DNA of 64,000 bases from Prochlorococcus sp. AG-409-B05 (GCA_003216075.1 QCJK01000005.1:1-64000), one strand, 5' to 3'; counted from the first letter of the stretch, positions 45,984 through 55,972 are shown. Program-made: numbers and translations. The notes: a model not told the origin generated them from the sequence alone.

Positions 45984-47354
45984 TTGATTGAAATTGAACT
46001 GATTGGGTATGTATTCAGCCTGGATCCAACCCTCATCTTGGGACCAGGAATGTTTCTCGCTCTAATTGGAGTCCTCTTAAGTGGTTATCCAGTGGCCTTC
46101 TGCCTAGGAGGCATTGCAGTCATCTTTTCAATATTAGGTATGGCGTTAGGTGAAATTGATCCAGGTTTTGTAACCGCTCTCCCCCAAAGAATGATGGGGA
46201 TTATGGCCAACTTTACTTTACTTGCAATACCTGCGTTTATCTTCATGGGTGCAATGCTTGAAACCTCAGGCATTGCCGAACGACTACTCGAAAGCATGGG
46301 TCAGCTACTTGGACGACTCCGTGGAGGCTTAGCCCTAGCAGTAGTGCTAGTTGGATCATTATTAGCTGCCACAACCGGCGTAGTGGCAGCAACAGTCACA
46401 ACTATGGGACTTATTTCTCTACCTGCAATGCTAAGGGCTGGATATGACCGATCTCTTGCTACAGGCGTAATTGCCGCATCAGGCACTCTTGGTCAGATCA
46501 TTCCCCCAAGCATTGTATTAGTTGTTCTAGGAGATCAACTTGGTATATCAGTTGGTGATTTATTCCTTGGCTCTCTGATCCCAGGAATATTAATGGCAAG
46601 CGCATTTGCGATTTATGTGCTTGTAATCAGTGCTTATAAACCTGAATTGGCTCCACAAATCAAATCATCAAATTTAGGTCCTAATCAGCTATTCCAACTT
46701 GTAAAAACAATTATTCCACCACTTGGATTAATACTAATCGTTCTGGGAAGCATTTTCTTTGGAATCGCAACACCTACTGAAGCGGGAACTCTTGGTGCTA
46801 TTGGCGCAATGGGACTTGCAGCCATGCATGGAGGATTTAGTCGCAAAGCACTCTCAAAAGTTTGTGATGAAACAGTAAGAACAACCTCTATGGTAATGGG
46901 TATTTTACTGGGGTCTACCGCATTTAGTCTAGTCTTTAGAGGTGTTAATGGTGATGAATTAATTGCAAATATATTACTCAATTTACCTGGTGGAAAAATT
47001 GGTTTTATGGCATTCAGCATGCTGATCATTTTCTTCCTAGGATTTTTTATTGACTTTTTCGAAATAGCTTTTATTGCCGTACCGCTCTTACTACCAGCAG
47101 CACGTCAACTACTCGGATCAGATGGACTTCTTTGGCTGGGAGTCGTAATCGGTGCAAATTTACAAACTTCCTTCCTTACTCCACCTTTTGGATTCGCACT
47201 ATTTTATCTACGAGGCGTAGCACCAAAGTCAATTACTACAAAAGAAATCTACATGGGCGCCTTGCCATTCGTTGCACTTCAGTTATGTGTGCTAATACTC
47301 ATAATCATTGCTCCCGCCTTAGTCAACTGGCTCCCAAGGATGTCCTTGGCATGA
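45984..47354 (+). CDS. TRAP transporter large permease (DctM type)
   Basis: A 456-residue membrane protein with about 12 hydrophobic segments. Family landmarks are FCLGGIAVIF, the glycine-rich AATTGVVAATVTTMGLIS loop and ASGTLGQIIPPSIVLV. Starts at TTG 45984 with a strong ribosome site. It completes the P-Q-M set. The transported compound cannot be read from sequence; the mannitol/chloroaromatic-type subfamily is typical of marine bacteria. Confidence 0.9.
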   Translation: MIEIELIGYVFSLDPTLILGPGMFLALIGVLLSGYPVAFCLGGIAVIFSILGMALGEIDPGFVTALPQRMMGIMANFTLLAIPAFIFMGAMLETSGIAERLLESMGQLLGRLRGGLALAVVLVGSLLAATTGVVAATVTTMGLISLPAMLRAGYDRSLATGVIAASGTLGQIIPPSIVLVVLGDQLGISVGDLFLGSLIPGILMASAFAIYVLVISAYKPELAPQIKSSNLGPNQLFQLVKTIIPPLGLILIVLGSIFFGIATPTEAGTLGAIGAMGLAAMHGGFSRKALSKVCDETVRTTSMVMGILLGSTAFSLVFRGVNGDELIANILLNLPGGKIGFMAFSMLIIFFLGFFIDFFEIAFIAVPLLLPAARQLLGSDGLLWLGVVIGANLQTSFLTPPFGFALFYLRGVAPKSITTKEIYMGALPFVALQLCVLILIIIAPALVNWLPRMSLA

Positions 47355-47442
47355 TTAATGCCACAACTTAAACTATTGAAAATCTTGATCTCCCATTTGA
47401 AAGCAGTTTTTCTTAAAGTTAGAACATTGGTATCAGGAATCC

Positions 47443-49218
47443 ATGGCAGCTCAAAACTCAAGCGCCACGGTCGAAAAATCGAATCATGGCTCACACCTCT
47501 CTCTTCAATGCGAAACGATTGGAACAGACACAACCACAATCCGTTCCCTAGATTGGGATCGTAGTCGATTTGATATTGAATTCGGATTGAGAAATGGGAC
47601 TACATACAATAGTTTCCTTCTTAAAGGAGAAAAAACAGCTCTTATAGATACTAGCCATACAAAATTTAAAGATACATGGTTAGCTTTACTAAAAAAAAAT
47701 ATTGACCCTAAAAAAATTGATTACCTAATTATTAGCCATACAGAACCAGATCACTCGGGTCTAGTTGGAGATCTACTTGATTTAAATCCTGAAATAGAAA
47801 TAGTAGGCTCATTAGTTGCTATCAAATTTCTAAAAGATCAAATACATCGTTCTTTTAAATCACGCACAATCAAAAGTGGGGATAATCTTAATTTAGGCAA
47901 AAACACATCCAATGATATTGAACATTTAATTGAATTTATAAGCGCTCCAAACCTTCACTGGCCTGATACGATTTTCTCATTTGATCATGGAACAAATATC
48001 TTATATACATGCGATGCCTTTGGACTTCACTACTGCTCAGAAACCCTATTTGACGAAGATTCAGAAGTTATAGCTGATGATTTTAAATTTTATTATGATT
48101 GCCTAATGGGTCCTAACGCACGAAGTGTTATTCAAGCTCTAAAAAGAATAGACAAACTCCCTCAAATTCAGACTATTGCTGTAGGCCATGGTCCACTATT
48201 AAAGCATTTTTTAGATCTTTGGATAAATCATTATCGAGAATGGAGTAGTCAACGCACCAAAAATGAAAGTTATGCAGCAGTGTGTTATCTCAGTCAATAT
48301 GGTTTCTGCGATCGCTTAAGTCAATCCATCGCACACGGCATAGGGAAAGCCGAAGCTAATGTTGAATTAATCGATCTACAGGAATCAGACCCGCAAGAAC
48401 TCAGCACTTTGATTAGCGACTCAAGCGCGGTCATAGTTCCAACATGGCCAAATCAACCAAAAGCTGAATTGCAAAGTGCAATCGGAATCCTTCTAGCAGC
48501 CTTAAAGCAAAAGCAATGGGTGGGCGTATATGACGCCTATGGTGGAAATGATGAACCAATTGACGTAGTAGTAAATCAGCTACAGACTCTTGGGCAAAAA
48601 CAGATTTTCACACCTCTGAGAGTACATGAGAAACCAAATAGTAATACCTATCAACGTTTTGAAGAAGCTGGTACTGATGTTGGTCAAATCTTAAATCGTA
48701 AAAAAAATATTCAAGTAATAAAGAACATAGATGGCGAACTCATAAAAGCCATGGGTCGAATAAGTGGCGGCCTGTATATTGTGACAGCCAGTCAAAAAGA
48801 AGATAGAAGCAGCCGTAGTGGTGCCATGATTGCAAGCTGGGTAAGCCAAGCCAGTTTTAATCCTCCAGGCTTGACTATCGCAGTCGCCAAAGATCGAGCT
48901 ATTGAGACGTTAATGCAAGTTAACGATAAATTTGTAGTCAATGTGCTACAAGAAGATAACTATCAACACTTATTTCGTCACTTCCTCAAGCGTTTCCCCC
49001 CAGGAGCCAACCGATTTGCTGGTGTAGAAATCCTTGAAGGGGTAGCCAAGGGAGGTCCAGTACTTGTTGAAGCACTTGCTTTCCTTGACTGTGTGGTCAG
49101 TCAACGACTAGAGACATCAGATCATTGGATCATCTATGCAGTGGTCAACCATGGGAGTGTAGCCAATTCAGAAGCGAAAACAGCTGTACATCATCGCAAA
49201 GTAGGTAATAATTACTGA
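47443..49218 (+). CDS. flv3: Flavodiiron protein Flv3
   Basis: A 591-residue diflavin flavoprotein that reduces O2 to water with electrons from photosystem I. The order is a metallo-beta-lactamase-like diiron domain (about 40-290), a flavodoxin-like domain (about 290-420) and a C-terminal NAD(P)H:flavin reductase domain. It keeps the canonical iron ligands in SHTEPDHSG, which marks the Flv3 type. Its stop overlaps the start of flv1 (TGATG). Confidence 0.9.
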   Translation: MAAQNSSATVEKSNHGSHLSLQCETIGTDTTTIRSLDWDRSRFDIEFGLRNGTTYNSFLLKGEKTALIDTSHTKFKDTWLALLKKNIDPKKIDYLIISHTEPDHSGLVGDLLDLNPEIEIVGSLVAIKFLKDQIHRSFKSRTIKSGDNLNLGKNTSNDIEHLIEFISAPNLHWPDTIFSFDHGTNILYTCDAFGLHYCSETLFDEDSEVIADDFKFYYDCLMGPNARSVIQALKRIDKLPQIQTIAVGHGPLLKHFLDLWINHYREWSSQRTKNESYAAVCYLSQYGFCDRLSQSIAHGIGKAEANVELIDLQESDPQELSTLISDSSAVIVPTWPNQPKAELQSAIGILLAALKQKQWVGVYDAYGGNDEPIDVVVNQLQTLGQKQIFTPLRVHEKPNSNTYQRFEEAGTDVGQILNRKKNIQVIKNIDGELIKAMGRISGGLYIVTASQKEDRSSRSGAMIASWVSQASFNPPGLTIAVAKDRAIETLMQVNDKFVVNVLQEDNYQHLFRHFLKRFPPGANRFAGVEILEGVAKGGPVLVEALAFLDCVVSQRLETSDHWIIYAVVNHGSVANSEAKTAVHHRKVGNNY

Positions 49219-51068
49219 TGACATTTACCTCTCCAAAGAATTCACAATCCTCTAGCAAGGAACGCCAAACAATTAGTCTCTCAATTGATGAGAATCTAAT
49301 TAGCCTGAGAGGGCTTAGTCCGACAAGACTAAGATTTGAAATTGAATATGGTCTGGAAAGAGGTACGACAGCTAACTCATTCTTATTTTCTGCTGATAAT
49401 AATAGTTTAAAGAATACTAATTATCCCGCAGTACTTGTTCATCCCCCTGGCTCAACCTTTAAGGATGTCTTCCTAGACGCCCTTAGGGATTCCCTAGTCC
49501 CAAAATGCGATGAGCTTTGGATAGTAATAGGTCACATTAATCCTAATAGAATAGATATGCTAAGAAGTTTAGCGAAAATTTATCCAAACATAAAATTAAT
49601 TTGCTCAGTTCCCGGCGAGAAATTGCTAAAAGAACTTTGGAGCCTAGAAAAACCTTCTTCTCTAGATGAGAACAAAGTAAAGAAAACAATTCCCCCTTTA
49701 CCAAAAATTCAAACCATAAAAAAACAAGAAGTATTATCGATTGGTCATGAATATAAACTGCAGTTAATACCAGCCCCAACCCCTAGATGGCCAGGGGGTC
49801 TTTTGGCTTTTGAAAAAACACTAGGTTTATTAATGAGTGATAAATTCTTTGCAGCACATGTATGCACAAAAAATTGGGAAGAAGCAAACCGAAGTAGCAC
49901 CGAAGAAGACAGAAGATATTATTACGATTGTCTGATGGCCCCAATGGCTAATCAAGTAGATAAATTAGTGGAAAAACTAGAAGAACTAGATATTCGAACA
50001 ATAGCACCAGGTCATGGCCCAGCAATTGAAGGCAGTTGGCGTAGCTTGCTAAATGATTATCGCAGATGGGATGAAAATCAACAAAACTACTCAATCAAGG
50101 TTGCATTGTTGTTTGCAAGTGCTTATGGCAATACAGCGGCAATTGCTGATGCTCTAGCCAATGGAATCAGGAAGACAGGAATACAAGTTGAAAGCCTGAA
50201 TTGCGAATTCACTCCAGCTAATGAATTATTAAAAGCAATACAAGAATCAGATGCATATCTAATTGGCTCTCCAACACTAGGAGGACATGCCCCGACTCCT
50301 ATTGTCTCAGCACTAGGAGTACTCATTGCAGAAGGAAATAAAGAAAAGCCCGTAGGAATTTTCGGAAGCTATGGATGGAGTGGTGAAGCCCTTGAACTAC
50401 TAGAAAGCAAACTGTCAGATAGCGGTTTCAAATTTGGATTTGAACCCATCAAAATCAAATTCAGTCCAAATTCAGCAATGGTAAAAAAATTAGAGGAGAC
50501 AGGAACAATCTTTGGCAGAAGTCTAATTAAAGAACAAAAAAATAGTGAACGACGGACATCTGGAGGTATCAGTGCTAGTCGTAGTAATCCAACAGTGCTA
50601 GCACTAGGACGTATTGTTGGGTCGTTATGTATTTTAACCGCACGTAAAAATAATGAGAACGAAATCCTAACTGGAGCCATGGTGGCTAGCTGGGTGAGCC
50701 AAGCTAGTTTCTCTCCCCCAGGTATCAGCATTGCCGTAGCAAAAGATAGAGCTGTAGAAAGCCTCCTTCATCGTGGAGACAATTTCACACTGAATATTCT
50801 TGCCAATGGAAAACAACATGAGTTAATGAAAAAATTTCTCAAGCCTTTTCCTCCTGGTGCAGACCGCTTCTCGGGTATAACAATCCAGACCAGCCCCTCA
50901 GCCCAGCCAATATTGCCAGAAGCATTGGCTTGGCTTGAGGGATCTGTACAAGAGCGAATGGAATGTGGTGATCATTGGTTGATCTATGCAGAAATCAGGT
51001 ATGGCAAAGTTTTAGATTCAGACAGAGTCACAGCCGTGCATCACCGTCGAACTGGAGCTACTTATTAG
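49218..51068 (+). CDS. flv1: Flavodiiron protein Flv1
   Basis: A 616-residue partner of Flv3 with the same three-domain layout. The diiron ligand motif is altered: the HxExDH stretch reads GHINPNRID, lacking the acidic and second histidine ligands, as in known Flv1/FlvA proteins. The C-terminal flavin reductase domain (GRIVGSLCILTARKN, GAMVASWVSQASFSPPG) is intact. Flv1 and Flv3 act as a heteromer. The 1-base overlap with flv3 suggests coupled translation. Confidence 0.9.
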   Translation: MTFTSPKNSQSSSKERQTISLSIDENLISLRGLSPTRLRFEIEYGLERGTTANSFLFSADNNSLKNTNYPAVLVHPPGSTFKDVFLDALRDSLVPKCDELWIVIGHINPNRIDMLRSLAKIYPNIKLICSVPGEKLLKELWSLEKPSSLDENKVKKTIPPLPKIQTIKKQEVLSIGHEYKLQLIPAPTPRWPGGLLAFEKTLGLLMSDKFFAAHVCTKNWEEANRSSTEEDRRYYYDCLMAPMANQVDKLVEKLEELDIRTIAPGHGPAIEGSWRSLLNDYRRWDENQQNYSIKVALLFASAYGNTAAIADALANGIRKTGIQVESLNCEFTPANELLKAIQESDAYLIGSPTLGGHAPTPIVSALGVLIAEGNKEKPVGIFGSYGWSGEALELLESKLSDSGFKFGFEPIKIKFSPNSAMVKKLEETGTIFGRSLIKEQKNSERRTSGGISASRSNPTVLALGRIVGSLCILTARKNNENEILTGAMVASWVSQASFSPPGISIAVAKDRAVESLLHRGDNFTLNILANGKQHELMKKFLKPFPPGADRFSGITIQTSPSAQPILPEALAWLEGSVQERMECGDHWLIYAEIRYGKVLDSDRVTAVHHRRTGATY

Positions 51069-51117
51069 CCCTCTTTTCATTCATCAGCAACAAATCCTCT
51101 CCCACAGCAAAAAAACA

Positions 51118-51642
51118 ATGGAATCCACAAGCAACCTACTTGTAATTACTGCCAGTAATGGAGAGAACCTAAAGCTTGCAAATCGATTTATTCAAATCAG
51201 TCATGACATTGGTGTAAAAGCAGAATTACTCGATTTAACAACCCTAGAACTACCGCTTTACAACCCAAGAACTCATGCTGCTGATGGAATTCCTGATCAA
51301 GCTAAAGCACTCAATAGTCGAATGAGTTCGATTGCTCACTGGGTGATATGTGCTCCGGAATATAACGGCTCAATCCCACCCGTGTTTACTAGTGCACTTG
51401 CTTGGCTATCTGTACAAGAAGACGACTTTCGCTATTTGTTTAATGGAAGACCAATAGCTATCGCAAGCTTCTCAGGCGGCGGAGGCATGGAATTACTACT
51501 CTCTCTTCGAATCCAACTTAGTCACTTAGGTGCTCAAGTTGTGGGACGTCAACTAATGAGTAATCACAATAAACCCCCAAAAGATGAATCCATTCAGGAT
51601 CTATTGCATCGCCTGCTGCAAATGAAGCAGTTAATCGTCTGA
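51118..51642 (+). CDS. NADPH-dependent FMN reductase family protein
   Basis: A 174-residue flavodoxin-like fold protein. The N-terminal VITASNGENLKLA binds FMN phosphate and the loop APEYNGSIPPVF is the conserved PEYN motif of NAD(P)H:FMN reductases. FSGGGGMELL follows. It lies 49 bases after flv1 on the same strand, so it is likely co-transcribed and may supply reduced flavin or act in redox balance. Quinone or chromate reduction is also known in the family. Confidence 0.88.
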   Translation: MESTSNLLVITASNGENLKLANRFIQISHDIGVKAELLDLTTLELPLYNPRTHAADGIPDQAKALNSRMSSIAHWVICAPEYNGSIPPVFTSALAWLSVQEDDFRYLFNGRPIAIASFSGGGGMELLLSLRIQLSHLGAQVVGRQLMSNHNKPPKDESIQDLLHRLLQMKQLIV

Positions 51643-51876
51643 GAAGATTGGCTCTTGATGAAAAATTCCAAGCTTGTTTCAATATTTTTACTCCATAGAT
51701 AGCGTCATTCTTGTTAGCTCATGAAAACAATCATAATTCAAGATAATTCTCAAGATATACAGCAAAAATCATTTCATGAAAAGGGTTTTGGACAGAATGA
51801 ATCCAAAGTAAGATATTGATTATTGCTTGAATTATAAAAAATTAAGCAATTCATCTAGACGCTAGATATAGTATGT

Positions 51877-52116
51877 ATGAAATACTCTTACAGTAATTTT
51901 CCCACATTCATGGGATTTCAACAAGACAACTCAACAACATTTCGCTACCGAGGATTTGTTCTCATAGAGCAGCCCAATCAGAGTTGGTTAGTTCGACCTG
52001 AAAGGAGTCCTATGATTACGCTTCCATTTCGAACTCCTTTTTGCTCTATAGAGGAAGCAAAAGCAATTGTCGACATGAAACTATCCTTGCAAGAAACTCT
52101 AAAGCAAGCTGCTTAA
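51877..52116 (+). CDS. Conserved-type small protein (79 aa)
   Basis: A 79-residue protein with a compact alpha/beta look (YRGFVLIEQPNQSWLVRPE, then FCSIEEAKAIVDMKL). No hydrophobic segment, no named domain. Similar short proteins occur in marine picocyanobacteria, and the ATG and length look stable. It is convergent with mrdA. Confidence 0.62.
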   Translation: MKYSYSNFPTFMGFQQDNSTTFRYRGFVLIEQPNQSWLVRPERSPMITLPFRTPFCSIEEAKAIVDMKLSLQETLKQAA

Positions 52117-52158
52117 TTGCTAACTACGAGGATATGAAGAAAATTTAGAGCAACAACG

Positions 52159-53973
52159 TTATATATTTCTCTTACGATTCCAAACCTCCAGTATTTTGCG
52201 AGCCATTGGGAGTGCATGCACTGAACCACCACCAGGTGTGTTTTGAGCAAATGCAACGACAACTATCTCACTCGCTTCATATGGCGCAAAACATACAAAC
52301 CAAGAATGGTCTAAGCCGCCAGTACTATCTTCAGCAGTCCCAGTTTTCCCTGCAACTGGAGGCAGACCTGGCAAATTCAATGTAATCATTGCTCCCGTAC
52401 CAGAAGTAACAACTTTTCTTAAACCACGTCGCAAAATATTCAAAGTAGAAGATTGAATGTCTACTTTTCTACGTAGATTCGAACCCGTCCAATTCCTATC
52501 AGCGTCCACCAAATGTGGAGTAATCAAAAAACCCCCATTGGCAAACACTGCATAAGCTCTCGCAAGTTGTAATGGTGTTATCTGAACTACAGCCTGTCCA
52601 ATAGAAGCACTTGCAATATCTTCAGGAATCCAAGGGGTCGTACCAGGTTCAGCCCAACCTCTACCTTTCGCAGCCCAATCCTCATGACCAACTAATCCTT
52701 GACTCTCTTCATATCCAATTTCAATCCCTGTCAAAGCATCGAAACCTAATTTTGTAGCAGCGTCATATAAAGCCCTTGATCCTGACCCTACACCAACTTG
52801 ATAGAAAAACGTATTGCTTGAATAGCGCAGAGCATCCTCATAACCAATGTCACCAAAACCTTTACCATTGTGTTCACGAAAACAATGACTTCCATATTTA
52901 ATACACGGAGCAGTTGACAAAACAATATCTGCAGGAAATTTTCCACTCTCCATTCCTGCGATTGCTGTAACAGGTTTCCAAGTACTTCCTGGATCATATG
53001 CATTAATAGCCCTACTAAATAAAGGCATCCGAGAAGATAAAAAAAGTTTGTCATATTCTTTTTGAGTTGTAACCAATTTCGAAAAAAAGTTGGGATCAAA
53101 AGTTGGTCGACTAGCCATAGCCCGAACAGCTCCTGTTCGAGGATCTAATACAACAATTGCACCTGCTTCTTTATCAGAAAGGGCATTTTCCGCTGCTTTC
53201 TGCAAATCAAAATCAAGCGTCAAATAAAGGTCTTGACCGGCCACAGGGGCTTTGATGCCGAGACTACGTTGTACTCTTCCTGAAGCATCAACTTCTAACA
53301 TTTCACCACCCCATTTACCTCGGAGATGAGATTCATAAGCAGCTTCAACACCAGTACGCCCTATGCGATCACTAATCTCATATCCTTTCTTGGCAAGTAT
53401 TGTGTATTCTTTAGGCGTTATAGGTTGGGTATAACCTATAACATGTGCAGCTAATGAACCATAAGGGTAATACCGCAATAGCTCTACATCCACTTGTGCT
53501 CCTTTCAAGTTCCTATCTTGTTCTTTAAATCGTAAAACTTGTTCTGCACTAAGATCTCTTGCGAGTGTTATACGAAAAGGATCTTGCTGAACACCTCTTA
53601 TAAAATTTAGATCTAATTTCTTTCTGGAAATATCTAGCAAAGTAGATAGACGATCGCGCAAAACAGGCCATCGTTCTTTACTAACTAATCTCGGCTGAAT
53701 AGAAAGCTTATATGTAGGCCTACTATCAGCTAAGAGTTTACCCTTATAGTCAAATAAACGGCCTCTAATTGGAGCACTAGATACTAACCTAATCCTGTTT
53801 TCATCAGATAGCTTTCTGTATAAATTACCTTGCAAAACCTGCAACCAAAATAAACGTAAAATCATTGCTAAAAAAACAGTTATCCCCAGTCCAAATAAAA
53901 TGGAGGGTTGATTCACTAAAACAAGTTTCCTTGAATTACTTGCCCCTAAATTATTAGTCGTGACTTTTCCCAT
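52159..53973 (-). CDS. mrdA: Penicillin-binding protein 2
   Basis: Class B transpeptidase that cross-links peptidoglycan during side-wall growth. A membrane anchor at about 18-38 is followed by the PBP dimer domain and the transpeptidase domain. The catalytic motifs are STWKP (SxxK), YSSNTFF (SxN) and KTGTAE. The frame is open to a TTG at 53997 that overlaps the next gene; the ATG at 53973 (MGKVTTNN) is preferred, giving 604 residues. Confidence 0.93.
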   Translation of the reverse strand: MGKVTTNNLGASNSRKLVLVNQPSILFGLGITVFLAMILRLFWLQVLQGNLYRKLSDENRIRLVSSAPIRGRLFDYKGKLLADSRPTYKLSIQPRLVSKERWPVLRDRLSTLLDISRKKLDLNFIRGVQQDPFRITLARDLSAEQVLRFKEQDRNLKGAQVDVELLRYYPYGSLAAHVIGYTQPITPKEYTILAKKGYEISDRIGRTGVEAAYESHLRGKWGGEMLEVDASGRVQRSLGIKAPVAGQDLYLTLDFDLQKAAENALSDKEAGAIVVLDPRTGAVRAMASRPTFDPNFFSKLVTTQKEYDKLFLSSRMPLFSRAINAYDPGSTWKPVTAIAGMESGKFPADIVLSTAPCIKYGSHCFREHNGKGFGDIGYEDALRYSSNTFFYQVGVGSGSRALYDAATKLGFDALTGIEIGYEESQGLVGHEDWAAKGRGWAEPGTTPWIPEDIASASIGQAVVQITPLQLARAYAVFANGGFLITPHLVDADRNWTGSNLRRKVDIQSSTLNILRRGLRKVVTSGTGAMITLNLPGLPPVAGKTGTAEDSTGGLDHSWFVCFAPYEASEIVVVAFAQNTPGGGSVHALPMARKILEVWNRKRNI

Positions 53974-53986
53974 ATGAAATGAATGT

Positions 53987-54388
53987 TTATTTATCAACCT
54001 CTAAAGAGGCCCTCACAGAAGAATTCTTGTCTTGCAAGTAATCCTCCAACAAAGACAAGCGAGCTTCAATCCTTTGCAAAACTTTTTGAAGAGATTCCTC
54101 ATCTGAAATGTCTCTATCAACAAAAACTTCATCTTGTTCAACGGAAACATCAACGGACATCACAGGATTGCCAAGGCCAGGGCTAACTTGATCTAAACGA
54201 TCACGAACAGACTTAGCTGCAGCCTCTCCCTCTGATCGCAGCTCATTCAAAGGATCCTTTGAATGAGTAAAAGCTTCAACCACTTTGCTTGCTCCACCTT
54301 TCCTGGCTCTTTCTACCATTGCCAGACCTACTGGCAAAACATCTTGCATCAAAGAAAAGCGCAGGCTATCAAACGAATCATCAGCCAT
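53987..54388 (-). CDS. Conserved-type protein (133 aa), unknown
   Basis: A soluble acidic helical protein with a middle helical region (AMVERARKGGASKVVEAF) and a C-terminal coiled-coil-like stretch (LQKVLQRIEARLSLLEDYL). No known domain is seen. It lies directly upstream of mrdA on the same strand and 17 bases downstream of a second conserved gene, so the three probably form one transcript. A role near cell-wall synthesis is only suggested by position. Confidence 0.7.
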   Translation of the reverse strand: MADDSFDSLRFSLMQDVLPVGLAMVERARKGGASKVVEAFTHSKDPLNELRSEGEAAAKSVRDRLDQVSPGLGNPVMSVDVSVEQDEVFVDRDISDEESLQKVLQRIEARLSLLEDYLQDKNSSVRASLEVDK

Positions 54389-54405
54389 AAGAGCCTAGAA
54401 AAATG

Positions 54406-55065
54406 CTATCTAATCCCAGTTTGATCTGAAGGCATCAAAAAAGATGAACAACTCAGATTTGACACACCCAAAGACCACCCACTAAAACCTGCCAAAAGAA
54501 TAAGCACCACAAAAGGTCCCAAAGCTTTATGAGTAGTTTCCATCCCTATCCATTCTTTCCACGAACGCCAAAAGCGTTCACGAGCAAAACGCTTACGCTC
54601 TCGTGATTCAGCCTGAAAACGACGGCGAAAAGATTTCTCTACCCAACGTTCAAAGGCTTTTTTCTTAGTAACAGCCATTTTACGTTCAACCTCAAGCAAT
54701 TGACCAGCATTGAGTTCCGGATGGAAAGTTCCTATCAACTCAAGGCTTTTAAGAAACATTTCGACAGCTGCATCTTTAATCGCGCGGTCATCCTCATCTA
54801 AAAAAGTCCAATCGACTTCGGGATAAAAGCGGGAACGATTAATCCTCAGCAAATCCTCACCAAGCTGACCAGGTTCACGCAACCATCGATCTGTATTGCT
54901 ATCAAATCGACGCCAATAAAGAAAAGGATTGATATAAATGGTTCGGCCTGCAATCTGAATGCTGTCTTGCTGAAGACGGCGTTGCAGCTGAAAATCCTGC
55001 TGAAGAGCTGCTGTCAAGGATGGTATACCAAATTTCCCCAGGGTATCTAGCCCAACCCAATTCAA
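54406..55065 (-). CDS. Conserved-type protein with C-terminal membrane helix (219 aa)
   Basis: A mostly soluble protein rich in Arg and Trp (KSFRRRFQAESRERKRFARE) with one hydrophobic helix near the C-terminus (ALGPFVVLILLAGFSGWSLG). No catalytic motif is recognised. The start is TTG at 55065. It is the last ordinary gene before the repeat-rich segment and heads a run with the 133-residue gene and mrdA. Confidence 0.68.
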   Translation of the reverse strand: MNWVGLDTLGKFGIPSLTAALQQDFQLQRRLQQDSIQIAGRTIYINPFLYWRRFDSNTDRWLREPGQLGEDLLRINRSRFYPEVDWTFLDEDDRAIKDAAVEMFLKSLELIGTFHPELNAGQLLEVERKMAVTKKKAFERWVEKSFRRRFQAESRERKRFARERFWRSWKEWIGMETTHKALGPFVVLILLAGFSGWSLGVSNLSCSSFLMPSDQTGIR

Positions 55066-55645
55066 CCAGCCCTAATATCCCAAGAAGTTGAAAAACCTAA
55101 CTTAAAGCAATTAAACCACAATTCAACTCTATTCTCAATCAGTAGAAAGATAAGGTTTATAAACAAAAAGAACACAAAAATCGCATCGATCAATTCCAAA
55201 AAAATCTGAACAAGTAAACCTAAATGGGATCAACAAATTCACAAGAGTTAAAACAATAAACTAGTCAATTCAGTATTGACCAAATTTTGAGCAGTCAAAT
55301 TTATGTCATCCTTTATTACCACTCAATAGTACTTGTAAAAAAAATCAAGTGACTGACTGGGTTATTTGAATTAATTACAGCACGCTGAAGTGACGGTGAT
55401 GTGTATCTCTAAACTGTTACGATTACATTACCTAATTTTCACGTTGAAGTGCGTTTTCGAATGAATGACTGCGTTTTATCCTACTGGACTATTCCCTCGC
55501 AATAAATCGATAAAAATATTTGAGTCTTAAAGACATTTCTACAGCATATTTTTCTCACATATAATTTTATTAACTTAAATAATTATCAACCCATTCTTCA
55601 CAGAAAGTATCCTATTTTAATGACAAAAATGCTGAGGAATGTCAG
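55066..55645. other. Intergenic region with the outer guaA-end repeats
   Basis: The first 250 bases hold no recognised feature. From 55315 to 55503 lies a complete 189-bp repeat unit bounded by two copies of a guaA-end-like core. The rest is AT-rich leader for the lipoprotein gene at 55646. Confidence 0.6.
55315..55503. repeat. Empty repeat unit of the guaA-end array
   Basis: A 189-bp unit without a gene. It begins with ATTACCACTCAAT and ends with ATTCCCTCGCAAT, both variants of the guaA 3'-end core ATTCCCACTCAAT. Inside are GACGGTGATG, TATCTCTAAACTGTTAC and TTTTCACGTTGAAGTG. These align with the sequence directly downstream of guaA at 57871-57960 at clearly more than half of the bases by eye. 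Confidence 0.7.
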
Positions 55646-55972
55646 ATGCGCAAAATCAATTTATTACCTCTCTTAAATATCTGCTTGTGCGGATGTTCTT
55701 CAATCGACAAAGAATGGATAAAAGAAAGTATGCAAAAAAGTGTTGATAAATGCAATGGGAAAGTGACTAGCATTACTATGGTCAAAGAAGGAGCATTCAG
55801 CAATAAATTCAATGGATATGTTGCGATCAAAGTTCAGGGAAAAACATACTACCCTGACATCAATGCATTATCAGACGGAGAAACATCATTTTATAGATCA
55901 ACAAAAGATGTGTGTCAGATGATAAAAATGGAAAATGAAGTAAATAATATACAGAGAAATCTTCGATGGTAA
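55646..55972 (+). CDS. Small probable lipoprotein in repeat unit 2
   Basis: A 108-residue protein. The N-terminus has a short hydrophobic segment ending in LCGC, a lipobox, so it is probably lipid-anchored in the envelope. The mature part has four cysteines in total and two predicted short beta segments (GKVTSITMVKEG, GYVAIKVQGKTYYPD). No named family. It lies between guaA-end-like repeat cores, on the opposite strand to the nuclease gene of the next unit, and is its unit's only gene. Confidence 0.6.
   Translation: MRKINLLPLLNICLCGCSSIDKEWIKESMQKSVDKCNGKVTSITMVKEGAFSNKFNGYVAIKVQGKTYYPDINALSDGETSFYRSTKDVCQMIKMENEVNNIQRNLRW

Noticed and set aside
51721-51819. 32-codon frame starting MKTIIIQDN before the 79-residue gene
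   Set aside because: No ribosome site and no recognisable pattern; too short to support.
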